The notes: generated by a model from the sequence alone, not told the origin. DNA of 64,000 nt from Magnetospira sp. QH-2 (GCF_000968135.1 NZ_FO538765.1:1875819-1939818), one strand, 5' to 3'; numbered from the stretch's first letter, positions 7,955-16,840 are shown. Numbers and translations are program-made.

Positions 7955-9643
7955 TTAAGCGCCGACGACCTTAATACTGCGATTGGGCGGTAGGTCGATG
8001 ACTTTCTTGCGTTGGATGTAGTCGGAGACCACGTCCCAGATGGGCGGACCCTCGGTGCCTTCATTGACCGATGCCCAACCGCCGACGGTGTAGTCCTTGG
8101 AGGCCTCGACCTTTTCACCATTGGACAAAAGGGTCATGTCGGAAACCCGGCTACCCATTTTCTCGTGGATATTGAAGGTAAAGCCCATGCCGCCGACACG
8201 CACCATGTCGCCACCCTGCTGGTAGTAGGGATCCGGGTTGAACAGGTTGTCGCCCACGTCTTCAAGGATGTCCTTGATGGTTTTTCCGCTCATCTGCGAG
8301 CGGTAGCAGGCCGGATAGGTGATGCCGGTCTGATGATAGACATGCTCGACCAGAATGTCCGAGCCCGGGGGCAGGGACGAGCCCCAACGGAACCCTGGCG
8401 ACAGGGAAATCTGACAATCGCGCTCTTCGATGATCGACTGACAGATCAGATCGTCGAAGGTACCGTTGAAGTTGCCCCGGCGATACAGCAGGGAATCGGT
8501 GCGGCCCAGGACCTTGTTGACGTCCTTTTCGTAGGGCGCGCGGATCTGATGCACCAGCTTGGCCATTTCCGGGTCCGGGGTGATGGCATCGGTGAACACC
8601 GGCATCAGCTTGAACCGGTAGTCGGCCACTTTTTTGTTTTCCACCTTAACGTCCAGGCGGGCCAGGAACTTGCCGTGGGAGCCGGAGGCCACCATCAGGG
8701 TATCCTTGACCTTGATCACGTCGGGAATGGCGTCATGGGTATGGCCGGTCAGCAGCACGTCGATGCCCTCGACCCGCGAGGCCAGTTTGCGGTCCACGTC
8801 GAAGCCGTCATGACTGGCCAACACGACCAGATCGGCGCCTTCATCGCGCGCCTTGGTCACATGCTCCTGTACGGTCTCTTCACGGATACCGAAGGACCAC
8901 TCGGGGATCATGAAGCGCGGATTGGCCACCGGGGTGTAAGGGAACGCCTGGCCGATGACCGCGACTTTGACGCCGCCGCGATCGAAATAGGCATGGCTCT
9001 CGAACACCGGCTCCTCGAAATCATTATCCACCACGTTGCCGCAGAGGAACGGGAATTCGAGCATATCCACCAATTCCTTGACCCGCTCGGCGCCATGGGT
9101 GAATTCCCAGTGGGCGGTCATGGCATCGACACCCAGGGCGTTCATGGCCTTGACCATGTCCTCGCCGCGGGTCTTCAGGGCGGTGTAGGAGCCTTGCCAG
9201 GTATCGCCGTTATCGATCAGCAAGGTATTGTTTGGGCGCTCGGCGCGGATGGCCTTGACCAGCGTGGCCATATGGGCCAGTCCGCCGACCCGTCCATAAT
9301 CCTTTGATAGGTTGGCGAAATCGGTGCTGCTCAGGGCATAGGCCTCGGGCGTCCCGGCTTGCAATCCAAACATCTTGAGAAAGGCCTCGCCGGTGATGTG
9401 GGGCGGCAGGCCATGGACTTCACCAACGCCCAGATTGACCGACGGCTCGCGGAAGTACAATGGCATCAGTTGGGCATGGATATCGGTGAAGTTCAGCAAG
9501 GTCACTTGACCTGTGGAATCGAACTTCAGCAGTTCGTCCTGGGTGATCTTGCCCCGCGCGGCGGCATGAGAGATCCCCCCTAAGGGACCGGCAAAGGCGG
9601 CGGTGGCAGCGGCGACCTGTAGGAAATCGCGTCGAGTGAGCAT
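7955..9643 (-). CDS. soxB: Thiosulfohydrolase SoxB
   Basis: SoxB is the periplasmic dimanganese enzyme that hydrolyses sulfate from the S-sulfonate or S-thiosulfonate bound to SoxY. The 562-residue length is typical. A twin-arginine signal is present (TRRDFLQ, residues 3-9). Metallophosphatase/5'-nucleotidase motifs are visible: FTDIHAQL, IDNGDTWQGS, and TGHTHDAIP in the middle. The C-terminal 5'-nucleotidase domain contains RWGSSLPPGSDI. GCGAGG lies just upstream of the ATG. A terminator separates it from soxA, so it may have its own promoter or depend on read-through. Confidence 0.97.
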   Translation of the reverse strand: MLTRRDFLQVAAATAAFAGPLGGISHAAARGKITQDELLKFDSTGQVTLLNFTDIHAQLMPLYFREPSVNLGVGEVHGLPPHITGEAFLKMFGLQAGTPEAYALSSTDFANLSKDYGRVGGLAHMATLVKAIRAERPNNTLLIDNGDTWQGSYTALKTRGEDMVKAMNALGVDAMTAHWEFTHGAERVKELVDMLEFPFLCGNVVDNDFEEPVFESHAYFDRGGVKVAVIGQAFPYTPVANPRFMIPEWSFGIREETVQEHVTKARDEGADLVVLASHDGFDVDRKLASRVEGIDVLLTGHTHDAIPDVIKVKDTLMVASGSHGKFLARLDVKVENKKVADYRFKLMPVFTDAITPDPEMAKLVHQIRAPYEKDVNKVLGRTDSLLYRRGNFNGTFDDLICQSIIEERDCQISLSPGFRWGSSLPPGSDILVEHVYHQTGITYPACYRSQMSGKTIKDILEDVGDNLFNPDPYYQQGGDMVRVGGMGFTFNIHEKMGSRVSDMTLLSNGEKVEASKDYTVGGWASVNEGTEGPPIWDVVSDYIQRKKVIDLPPNRSIKVVGA

Positions 9644-9685
9644 CGGAACCTCGCAACTCTCTGAAATATTGTATTTATAGGGACG

Positions 9686-9726
9686 AAAAAGGGACGGCGC
9701 GCGCCTTTGGCTTGCATTGCCGTCCC
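9686..9726 (-). terminator. Rho-independent terminator between soxA and soxB
   Basis: On the - strand, an 8-bp stem (arms 9719-9726 and 9691-9698, GGGACGGC/GCCGTCCC) is followed by five Ts (complement of 9686-9690). It lies 22 bases after the soxA stop and 42 bases before the soxB start. Confidence 0.8.
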
Positions 9727-9748
9727 TAATCTTCAGTCGTCCAGAACC

Positions 9749-10570
9749 TTAGCGGCGAACCGACGGGGATTCCGAAGGCAGACCGTTGGAGCGCCACATG
9801 ACGAACAGCTCCAGGTTCGTGTACTCGTCGGAACCACGCTTGTAGGGTTCCGCGCGAATGTTTTTGTTGCAACCGGTGAAGCGGCGTTGGATGGACCCCA
9901 GCTTCTGCCATTTCAGGCGGAAGGTCGGGAAACCATTGCCCATGCCGTGGCTCAGCAAGTCGGCGCGGATCATGTTACCGGGATTGTCCATATGGCACAT
10001 GTTGCAAGACAGGTCCATCTGGCCACGACGCTGAAAGTAGAAGTCGCGTCCGGCTTCGAAGAACGGCTTGGCTTCGCCATCCACTTTGACGTTGATCGGC
10101 ATGCCGCGAGATTGCAGCTTGATGAGGGCGACCATGCCCAGCATCGGGTCCGATTCCCACTTCCAATCCTTGGCGCCCATCCGTTCGGTCAGGCACTCGC
10201 TGATGCGATCTTGCAGGGTCGCAAGCTTTTTGTGCTTGTCGTAGTACTTCGGATAGGTGACCGACAGACCCTTGAAGGTTTCCACGCTTCCGTGGCAGCT
10301 GGCGCAGGCCTTGCCCTTGGAACCGTTGACCTCATCCCAGTCTTCCTGCGAATCCTCGATCCATTGGAAAGCGGGGTTTTCGAAGTCGTCTTCCTGGATA
10401 TCGCGGGTCTCTACGGTGGAATAGACATAGCCGGACTCTTTGTCGCCGACGATGTAATTCTTGATCCGCTCATCGTTCATGATGTTGTCGAATGGGCCGG
10501 CTTGGGCCGAGGCACTGACCAGCACGATGCCGGCCAATGCACTCATAATTCCCAGTTTAATCTGCCCCAT
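9749..10570 (-). CDS. soxA: Diheme c-type cytochrome SoxA
   Basis: SoxA, with SoxX, forms the cytochrome that oxidatively couples thiosulfate to the SoxY cysteine. The ATG at 10570 follows GGGAGGAAC; a GTG 27 bases upstream would place this ribosome-binding site inside the gene. The protein has 273 residues with a signal peptide cleaved near AQA-G (residue 24). Haem motifs lie at residues 89-93 (CASCH) and 189-193 (CNMCH), making it a diheme SoxA. The catalytic persulfide-forming cysteine is C234 in FTGCNKNIRAEP, the family signature. It is the last gene of the soxXYZA operon. Confidence 0.96.
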   Translation of the reverse strand: MGQIKLGIMSALAGIVLVSASAQAGPFDNIMNDERIKNYIVGDKESGYVYSTVETRDIQEDDFENPAFQWIEDSQEDWDEVNGSKGKACASCHGSVETFKGLSVTYPKYYDKHKKLATLQDRISECLTERMGAKDWKWESDPMLGMVALIKLQSRGMPINVKVDGEAKPFFEAGRDFYFQRRGQMDLSCNMCHMDNPGNMIRADLLSHGMGNGFPTFRLKWQKLGSIQRRFTGCNKNIRAEPYKRGSDEYTNLELFVMWRSNGLPSESPSVRR

Positions 10571-10618
10571 GACGTGTTCCTCCCAATTTTTATTCACGGC
10601 ATCCGGTTTTCCGGTTGC

Positions 10619-10945
10619 TCAGCTAACGGTGATCTTCTTGGTCGCGCTGACGGATTCACCGGTTTCCTCGCTCCAAGTCATCTTAAACTCGCCACTTTCC
10701 GTGGCCCGATGGAAGAAAGCGATGTAGGGGCTAGCGGACACAGCGCCTTCGAGAGACATGCCGAACACCGGCTTGCCATTGAAGGTCACATCGAACTTAT
10801 TGATGATCTTGCGCGGCACGATCTTGCCACCCTTGCCCTTGCGCAGGCCGGATTCCATGTCGTGCTTGATCATGGTCTTGATCTGGAAAGTGTCGCCCTT
10901 CTTGGCGCTCTTCGGTACTTTCACGCGGGGTTTCTGCAAAGCCAT
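10619..10945 (-). CDS. soxZ: Sulfur-carrier complex subunit SoxZ
   Basis: SoxZ is the 108-residue partner of SoxY. The heterodimer SoxYZ carries sulfur intermediates between the periplasmic Sox enzymes. The sequence has the family's start (PRVKVPKSAKKGDTFQIKT) and the central HDMESGLRKGKGG segment and lacks a signal peptide, as expected because it is co-exported with Tat-targeted SoxY. AAGGAG upstream fixes the ATG. It lies between soxY and soxA on the same strand with short gaps. Confidence 0.96.
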   Translation of the reverse strand: MALQKPRVKVPKSAKKGDTFQIKTMIKHDMESGLRKGKGGKIVPRKIINKFDVTFNGKPVFGMSLEGAVSASPYIAFFHRATESGEFKMTWSEETGESVSATKKITVS

Positions 10946-10988
10946 TAGGTCTTACTCCTTAGAATAACCAATATCGAACCGAGGGAAA

Positions 10989-11474
10989 TCAGCCGCCGCA
11001 GCCGCCGATAGTCACCTTGGTTTCCTTCTTGTTCGAAATCACCGATCCGTCGCTCATTTCGGCTACGGCCACGATATTCTGAGTCTTGGCCATGCGGATA
11101 CGGGTGGCCACTTCGGCCTTGCCGCATTCGGCGGAGAGCGTAAAGGAGCAGACACCCGGGTTGGGGTTGCCCTCGGAGATGATGTGGATTTTTTTGACGT
11201 GATCAGCGGCGGTCATCGGGCTTTCGACCTTGACGGTCACCGGCACGGTGTTGCCGTTCTCGGCGATCTCCGGCAGCTTCAGAGACACGCGCGCGTCACC
11301 GCCAGCGGGCATCTTACCGGATAACTTCTTGGCCAATTCGGCGGCCTTGTCGGGAGTGGCCTGGGCGGATTTGGGGGTCAGGGTTGCACCGGCCACGGCC
11401 AGGGCGCCTCCACCAAACACACCGAGCAGACCGCGGCGGCTTACCGCCATAGAGGTCTTGGATTGATCGGACAT
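10989..11474 (-). CDS. soxY: Sulfur-carrier protein SoxY
   Basis: SoxY is the periplasmic carrier on whose C-terminal cysteine all Sox intermediates are bound. The protein has 161 residues, with a twin-arginine signal (SRRGLLGVFGGG, residues 12-23) and the diagnostic C-terminal GGCGG, Cys159 being the sulfur-carrying residue. Two further cysteines occur (GVCSFTLSAECGK), which is less usual and could form a disulfide. GAGGAGAG upstream supports the ATG at 11474. It is the second gene of soxXYZA. Confidence 0.97.
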   Translation of the reverse strand: MSDQSKTSMAVSRRGLLGVFGGGALAVAGATLTPKSAQATPDKAAELAKKLSGKMPAGGDARVSLKLPEIAENGNTVPVTVKVESPMTAADHVKKIHIISEGNPNPGVCSFTLSAECGKAEVATRIRMAKTQNIVAVAEMSDGSVISNKKETKVTIGGCGG

Positions 11475-11522
11475 GCTACTAACTCTCCTCGTTTTCTTGC
11501 GTTGTCGCTCTTGGTCGAGCGG

Positions 11523-11984
11523 TCAATTTTCCTTCAGGGTCTTCAAATAGGCAACCACATCTTCCACTTCCTGAGCGGAAAGCATGGTCTTGCCCTGATG
11601 CTTTTTCATCACCCGATTGAGGCCTTCGATCCGGTAGAACGAGGGCATCATGGATTCAGAGTTGGTGATTTTGGGATCAACGATACGCAGACGAAGCTCG
11701 GCTTCACTCATGCGGCTTCCCACACCAGCCAGGTCGGGACCGACCTCGCCGTGAAACTGTTCTTCCGGAATCGGCATTTTATGGCAGGCAAGGCAGTTGC
11801 CTTTCTTGCGGGCAACAGCGGTTTTCTTGCCTTTGGCTGCATCTCCGGCCACACCAGCAAGGTATTCGGGGATGCCTTCGCCAACCACGAAAAAGTCAAT
11901 GGTATCAGCGGCGCGGGCGTCGGTGTGCACCGAAGCGGTCACGGTCAGCGCCAAAGCGGCGCCAAGAATGGCCTTGGATCGCAT
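11523..11984 (-). CDS. soxX: Monoheme c-type cytochrome SoxX
   Basis: SoxX is the small cytochrome subunit of SoxAX. The ATG at 11984 follows GGGAGGAATT; an upstream in-frame extension lacks support. The 153-residue protein has a signal peptide ending near ARA-A (residue 25), one haem motif CLACH at residues 64-68 and a probable Met axial ligand in SMMPSFYR (residues 111-118). It is the first gene of the soxXYZA operon, reading away from the divergent dsrE2-like gene across a 513-base intergenic region. Confidence 0.93.
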   Translation of the reverse strand: MRSKAILGAALALTVTASVHTDARAADTIDFFVVGEGIPEYLAGVAGDAAKGKKTAVARKKGNCLACHKMPIPEEQFHGEVGPDLAGVGSRMSEAELRLRIVDPKITNSESMMPSFYRIEGLNRVMKKHQGKTMLSAQEVEDVVAYLKTLKEN

Positions 11985-12497
11985 AATTCCTCCCAAATGT
12001 ATTTCACGACTGTTTGAGCCGTATGGTTTTTTGAACAGGCCAATGGGCCCTTGCACAGAAAACTAGTCGCCCACGGCTGCCCAATCAACCGAAATATTGA
12101 ATCTGGGTCGTAATTTTCCGCTATAACGCAATGCAATAACGTAAGATTGATGCGCTATCTGGGAAATTTTACATAGATTGTGCCTAAAATGGTTCGTCGA
12201 TGAACGAAAGAATCATGTGGCACATGATGGCTGGCCGGATTCGAAAAAATTTGTCGGTCGTCTGTTTCGGTTGGTCTGACCGGATAAAATGAATTACAAT
12301 CAGTGCCCTTGGGATCAAGTGAAATGATCTTTGAACGACCTTTGAGGTTCTTGGCACCCCCTTGGGTTCACAATTTCCTTTTATCCCTGAGGTTAAATGT
12401 ATTAGAGTGCCATTAATTAGGAAACGCTAAACTAGCCGGTAGCGCTGGCTGGCAGGGAAAATTCACCTATAGACGCAATGGGTTAGGGAGAGACGTG
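11985..12497. promoter_or_regulatory. Divergent intergenic region between soxX and the dsrE2-like gene
   Basis: This 513-base stretch has no credible gene and is more AT-rich than its surroundings, so it should hold the promoters of both divergent operons. The most notable element is a dyad at 12212-12228, ATCATGTG-G-CACATGAT, a perfect 8-bp inverted repeat around one base. A smaller TTCGT/ACGAA dyad (12193-12208) lies next to it. A directly repeated ATAACG lies nearer soxX (about 12130-12155). No regulator gene (soxR, soxS-type or two-component) is adjacent. Promoter hexamers cannot be assigned with confidence. Confidence 0.5.
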
Positions 12498-12992
12498 ATG
12501 AGCAATACCGACGGCAAGAAGATGAGCATCATTGTGACCAAGGGGACGCTGGACTGGGCATATCCGCCCTTTATCCTGGCGACCACGGCCGCCAGTCTTG
12601 GCGTCGAAGTGACCTTGTTCTTTACCTTCTATGGGCTGCAACTCTTGAAGAAAGACATGAGCCACCTGAAGATTTCCACACTGGGCAATCCGGGTATGGA
12701 AATGCCGATGATGGGCATGCATATGGCGATGCCGAACATGGTTTCCATGCTTCCGGGTGTCGACGGCATGGCTTCCGGCATGATGAAGAGCCTGATCAAA
12801 AAGAAAGGCGTGGCTTCGTTGGAAGAACTGCGGGAAGCGACCGTGGATCTGGAGTGCCGGATGATTGCCTGCCAGATGACCGTGGATCTTTTCGAACTGA
12901 AGCATGAGCAATTGATCGATGGACTGGAGTTTGCCGGTGCCGCGACTTGGGTGGAAGTGGCCACGGAGTCGGAAATCAACCTGTTCATCTGA
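12498..12992 (+). CDS. dsrE2: DsrE2-like protein (DsrE/DsrF superfamily)
   Basis: A 164-residue member of the DsrE2 branch of the DsrE/DsrF superfamily. It starts KKMSIIVTKGTLDWAYPPFILATTAASLG and contains a Met-rich central loop (PMMGMHMAMPNM) and cysteines C120 and C125 in ECRMIACQM. Proteins of this branch are found with TusA and rhodanese in sulfur oxidisers, where they are proposed to take part in cytoplasmic sulfur transfer; tusA is the next gene here, which supports that. No membrane helix is obvious. ATG 12498 (GGGAG 7 bases upstream) is chosen over GTG 12495. A weak hairpin (12991-13010) follows the stop. Confidence 0.82.
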   Translation: MSNTDGKKMSIIVTKGTLDWAYPPFILATTAASLGVEVTLFFTFYGLQLLKKDMSHLKISTLGNPGMEMPMMGMHMAMPNMVSMLPGVDGMASGMMKSLIKKKGVASLEELREATVDLECRMIACQMTVDLFELKHEQLIDGLEFAGAATWVEVATESEINLFI

Positions 12993-13188
12993 TCTCAGAT
13001 CAAAGAGATCGGGCCTTCGATCATTTTGAGGGCTTGCACGAACCGGCGCTCGCTTTAGAGTGTGCGTTCCGTTTTTTGAGCACGCGGCGGACTTCGCCGT
13101 AACGTTAGGGGAAGGTGGTCGCGGTAGACCCGTGCTGCCACCAGGAAAACCGGGGTCTGCCCCGGGATAACAGGAAAGAGGAAAACCT

Positions 13189-13413
13189 ATGACCGTAGAA
13201 CTTGACACCAAAGGCCTGAACTGCCCGCTGCCCATCCTGAAAGCCAAGAAAGCCATCAAGGATCTGCCGGCCGGTGAAACCCTGAAGGTGATCGCCACCG
13301 ACCCGGGCTCGGTGAAGGATTTCGAGGCTTTCTGCCGCTCCACCGGTAACGAGTTGCTGGACAGCTCCGAAGACGGTGGTGTCTACACCTTTATGATCAA
13401 GAAGACCTCCTAA
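13189..13413 (+). CDS. tusA: Sulfur-carrier protein TusA
   Basis: A 74-residue TusA/SirA-type sulfur carrier, a cytoplasmic protein that relays persulfide sulfur. The signature is complete: LDTKGLNCPLPILKAKKAI, with the sulfur-binding Cys at residue 12. AGGAAAGAGG precedes the ATG. Next to dsrE2 and the sox genes, it probably serves dissimilatory sulfur trafficking rather than (or besides) tRNA thiolation. The 196-base leader after dsrE2 can fold (GGTAGACCC at about 13124 with GGGTCTGCC at about 13152), possibly a 5' structure. Confidence 0.93.
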   Translation: MTVELDTKGLNCPLPILKAKKAIKDLPAGETLKVIATDPGSVKDFEAFCRSTGNELLDSSEDGGVYTFMIKKTS

Positions 13414-13429
13414 GGGGTTGAAATTTTTG

Positions 13430-13795
13430 ATGAATAGATTGAGCGCGACAGGGGTGGCAGGGGCCATTCTTGTTGCGCTTTTTCTGTTATCCAGTCCTGT
13501 CCAAGCGGCTCAGTTGCTCATGTTTCATGAGGAAGGCTGCCCTTGGTGCCAGGCTTGGGAGCATCAGATCGGTACGATCTATGACAAGACCGACGAGGCG
13601 AAAGTCCTGCCGCTGACCCGCTTGGATGTACATGAAGACCTGCCTGCCGATCTGGAACTGAAGTCCCCGGTCAATTTCACGCCGACCTTTGTGGTTATCC
13701 AAGATAACAAGGAAGTGGGGCGAATTCCCGGCTATCCAGGCGATGAATTCTTCTGGTTCCTGTTGGCGGAATTGATTGAAAAGATCCCGGAATAG
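13430..13795 (+). CDS. soxS: Exported SoxS-like thioredoxin
   Basis: A 121-residue periplasmic thioredoxin-fold protein. A signal peptide ends near VQA-A (residue 26), followed by the redox motif EGCPWCQAW and the cis-Pro segment NFTPTFVVI. SoxS-type thioredoxins are small, carry CxxC followed by a Trp, and reactivate the SoxY cysteine; CcdA/SoxV would supply electrons. The start is uncertain: ATG 13430 is preferred, TTG 13427 would fit the AAGGGG spacing slightly better. It follows tusA by 16 bases, so the dsrE2-tusA-soxS genes are probably co-transcribed. Confidence 0.8.
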   Translation: MNRLSATGVAGAILVALFLLSSPVQAAQLLMFHEEGCPWCQAWEHQIGTIYDKTDEAKVLPLTRLDVHEDLPADLELKSPVNFTPTFVVIQDNKEVGRIPGYPGDEFFWFLLAELIEKIPE

Positions 13796-13918
13796 ACCCC
13801 GCTTTTCGCGCGGGCGAAGGTTTTGCTGGTCTCTCGGCCCTGATTCATGACATAACTAATTGGTGTTGTTGATAAACCGTTCGATTGAATAGGGGCGGCG
13901 CAGGCCTGCGAATCAAAT

Positions 13919-16795
13919 ATGGCCAGGAAACAAAAGTCGGCCAAGAAGACGCCGACCTGGATGGAACAGCTAACATCATCGGTCAGAGACCTGATCGTCT
14001 GTTTTGCCGACGGTCACGTCGTCGAAGCCAATAAGGCCGCCTTGACCCGTCTGGGCTACAAGAATCTATCGGATATGACGGGCGTTACCCCTGAGGCTTT
14101 GTTGGTTGTCGGGGATGATTTCGATATATCTTCATTGAGCGACGGCAGAAACCGGTCGCTCCGGTTGCGCCCGCGCAAAGGGGCTGCCTTCGCCGTGGAG
14201 GCCAGTCTGCAAAAGGTCGAGGGTGTTCCTAACAAAGTTGCCTTGATCGCCCATGACCTTTCTCTCCATATGGAATCCGCGGATGCCCTATCGGCAAGTG
14301 AATCCCGATTTCGGGACCTTGTAGAGAGATCCATCAGCTTCCTTTGTGCCTGTGAGAATGGGATTATCACCTACCTCAATCCGGCCGGATTGGAGATGAT
14401 CGGACGGAAGAAGCTTTCCAAGGTTGTCGGCAAACCTTTTTCCAACATCGTCCACGAAGATTACCGAGCATTGATTGATGGGGGCCTTGGTGCCTTGTCG
14501 GAAGAAGGGGACGTGATCCCCATGAAGTTCCTTTATCGCAGCCGCAAGACGATCGATGTGGAAGTGGGCGTGACCCCGGTCGGCGTGGTCGGCGCCTATA
14601 TGGTTCAAGCCCGTGACATCACGAGACGGCTGCTTTCAGCCAATCGGTTGCGGGAGCGCGAGGAATGCCTGCGCGGTATCGTCGATACGGTGGCCGAGGG
14701 AATCATCACCACCAATACCAAAGGAGAAATTCAGGCCTTCAACAAGGCCGCGGAACGCATCTTCGGCTATTCTCAGACCGAGATGATGGGCGCAAGCGTG
14801 AATGGCTTGATGACTCGGTCCCATAGCGTCCGTCACAACGGATTCGTAAAGAATTATTTGAAGGGCGGAGGGCGTCCATTGCAAGGACATGCCCGTCTTC
14901 TCGAAGGCTTGCGCAAGGATGGCACTAAGTTCCCATTGGAAATCACCCTAAGCGAACTACGGCAAGGCAAGGAGAAGCTCTTTACCGCCTTGGTCCGCGA
15001 TATAACCGAACGCAGAAAGACCGAGGATGCCTTGCGCCTGGCTCAGGATGATCTGGAGCGGCGGGTGGAGGAGCGGACTCAGGCCCTGACCCAGGAAGTG
15101 GCCGAAAGACGTCGAATTGAAGAAAGCTTGCGCCTGACGGCCCGCGTGATCGAGGCCACCAGCGAAGGGGTGGTGCTCACTGATCCGGAATTTCGGGTGA
15201 CCAGCGCCAATCCGGCTTTTACCCGTATCACTGGCTATTCCGCCGATGAGATCATGGGCAAGAAGCCGCAGTTCCATACCAAGCTGAAGCGGGACAAGGA
15301 ACTCTATGCCCAGATGCTGGAGAGCATAGAGAGTAAGGACCATTGGGAAGGCGAGATCTGGAACAAGCGCAAAACCGGCGAACGCTATGCCCAACGCCTG
15401 GCCATATCCACCATCCATAGCGAGGAAGGCGAGATCCATCAATATGCGGTGCTGGTTTCCGATATCACCCAACGCAAGCAAGACGAGGAACGAATTCGCT
15501 ATCAGGCCAATTACGATGCCCTGACCGGACTTCCCAACCGCAGCTCTTTCCTTCAGAGTCTCAATCAGGCTCTCTTGCTCGGCAAACGCCAGGAGCGCAA
15601 GGTCATCTTGATGTTCATCGACCTGGATGGCTTCAAGCTGGTCAACGATACCTTGGGACATGAGTTGGGAGACCTCTTGCTCACCCAAGCGGCGGCAAGG
15701 CTTTTGGATTGCGTCCGGACCTCGGATACGGTGGCCCGTCTGGGAGGGGACGAGTTCACGATCTGCCTGACAGAAATCTGCGATGAATATGATGCGCCCA
15801 TCGTCGCCCAGCGGGTCATTGATAGCCTGTCCCAGGCCTTTATTCTGAAAGGACAGGAGGCCTTCGTCTCGGCCAGCATCGGCATCACCACATTCCCCGA
15901 TGATGCGGAAAACGCTACGGATCTGCTGAAACATGCCGATGCCGCCATGTACCGGGCCAAGGAGAAGGGCAAGGATAACTTCCAGTATTTCACTGCCGAC
16001 ATGAACGAGGAGGTGAAGGAACGCCTGTTCATGAAGAACGGACTGTCCAATGCCCTGGAACGGCAAGAGTTCGTGCTCTACTACCAGCCCAAGATGGGCC
16101 TGGAAACCGATGGCCTGACCGGTGTTGAAGCGCTGATGCGTTGGAAGCACCCTGAAATCGGTTTGGTGCCGCCGGGCCGTTTTATCCCGGTGCTCGAAGA
16201 AACTGGTTTGGTGGTGGATGTCGGAGTCTGGATCCTGCAGGAAGCCTGTCGTCAGCATGTCGCGTGGATCGAGCAGGGGCTGCCACCGATCCGCGTGGCG
16301 GTGAACCTTTCGGCGCGTCAACTAAGGGATACGGCGCTGATCGGTATCTTCGAGCAAGTGTTGAAAGATGCCGGGATTGGACCGGAGTCCATGGAAATCG
16401 AAATCACCGAAAGCATGCTGATGTCCGATCATGGCCCGGTGATCAAGGTGCTGGGTGCTTTGCATGAGATGGGCTTGCATGTGGCCATGGACGATTTCGG
16501 GACCGGCTACTCATCGCTCAGCTATCTCAAAAAATTCCCCATCGACACCATCAAGATCGATCGTTCGTTTGTCGCCGATATCGCCGTGGACAAGGACGAT
16601 GCGGAAATCATCCGCACAATCATCAACATGGCACAAAGCCTGCGCCGCCGGGTGGTTGCCGAAGGGGTGGAAGACGCCGAACAGCTTCAAATTCTCAGAG
16701 ACTACAAATGTCATGAAGTGCAAGGCTATTTCTTCAGTCCACCCATGCCGGCCGCGGAAATGAATGCCTATGTTCTCGGGCTCAAGACTGACTAG
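13919..16795 (+). CDS. Multi-PAS GGDEF-EAL cyclic-di-GMP signalling protein
   Basis: A 958-residue soluble protein with no membrane helix. Four PAS-type domains are recognisable (about residues 20-110, 125-235, 245-365 and 400-520); a coiled-coil RRVEERTQALTQEVAERRR lies before the last. A GGDEF domain follows (motif GGDEF at 609-613, LPNRSSF near 540) and then an EAL domain (EAL at 737-739, DDFGTGYSSLSYLKKFPID and the QGYFFSPPMP end). Both active-site motifs are intact, so both diguanylate cyclase and phosphodiesterase activities are possible. The PAS domains probably sense a redox or small-molecule signal. It may link the sulfur/electron-transport state to motility or attachment, which is inference. 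No clear ribosome-binding site is seen. Confidence 0.93.
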   Translation: MARKQKSAKKTPTWMEQLTSSVRDLIVCFADGHVVEANKAALTRLGYKNLSDMTGVTPEALLVVGDDFDISSLSDGRNRSLRLRPRKGAAFAVEASLQKVEGVPNKVALIAHDLSLHMESADALSASESRFRDLVERSISFLCACENGIITYLNPAGLEMIGRKKLSKVVGKPFSNIVHEDYRALIDGGLGALSEEGDVIPMKFLYRSRKTIDVEVGVTPVGVVGAYMVQARDITRRLLSANRLREREECLRGIVDTVAEGIITTNTKGEIQAFNKAAERIFGYSQTEMMGASVNGLMTRSHSVRHNGFVKNYLKGGGRPLQGHARLLEGLRKDGTKFPLEITLSELRQGKEKLFTALVRDITERRKTEDALRLAQDDLERRVEERTQALTQEVAERRRIEESLRLTARVIEATSEGVVLTDPEFRVTSANPAFTRITGYSADEIMGKKPQFHTKLKRDKELYAQMLESIESKDHWEGEIWNKRKTGERYAQRLAISTIHSEEGEIHQYAVLVSDITQRKQDEERIRYQANYDALTGLPNRSSFLQSLNQALLLGKRQERKVILMFIDLDGFKLVNDTLGHELGDLLLTQAAARLLDCVRTSDTVARLGGDEFTICLTEICDEYDAPIVAQRVIDSLSQAFILKGQEAFVSASIGITTFPDDAENATDLLKHADAAMYRAKEKGKDNFQYFTADMNEEVKERLFMKNGLSNALERQEFVLYYQPKMGLETDGLTGVEALMRWKHPEIGLVPPGRFIPVLEETGLVVDVGVWILQEACRQHVAWIEQGLPPIRVAVNLSARQLRDTALIGIFEQVLKDAGIGPESMEIEITESMLMSDHGPVIKVLGALHEMGLHVAMDDFGTGYSSLSYLKKFPIDTIKIDRSFVADIAVDKDDAEIIRTIINMAQSLRRRVVAEGVEDAEQLQILRDYKCHEVQGYFFSPPMPAAEMNAYVLGLKTD

Positions 16796-16840
16796 AAAAA
16801 AGACGGGAAATTCCCAAATCCTCTCCCATATGTGATGAAT

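Noticed and set aside
14957-16321. 454-codon - strand open frame opposite the GGDEF-EAL gene
   Set aside because: Antisense of a recognisable gene; no start signal or domain.
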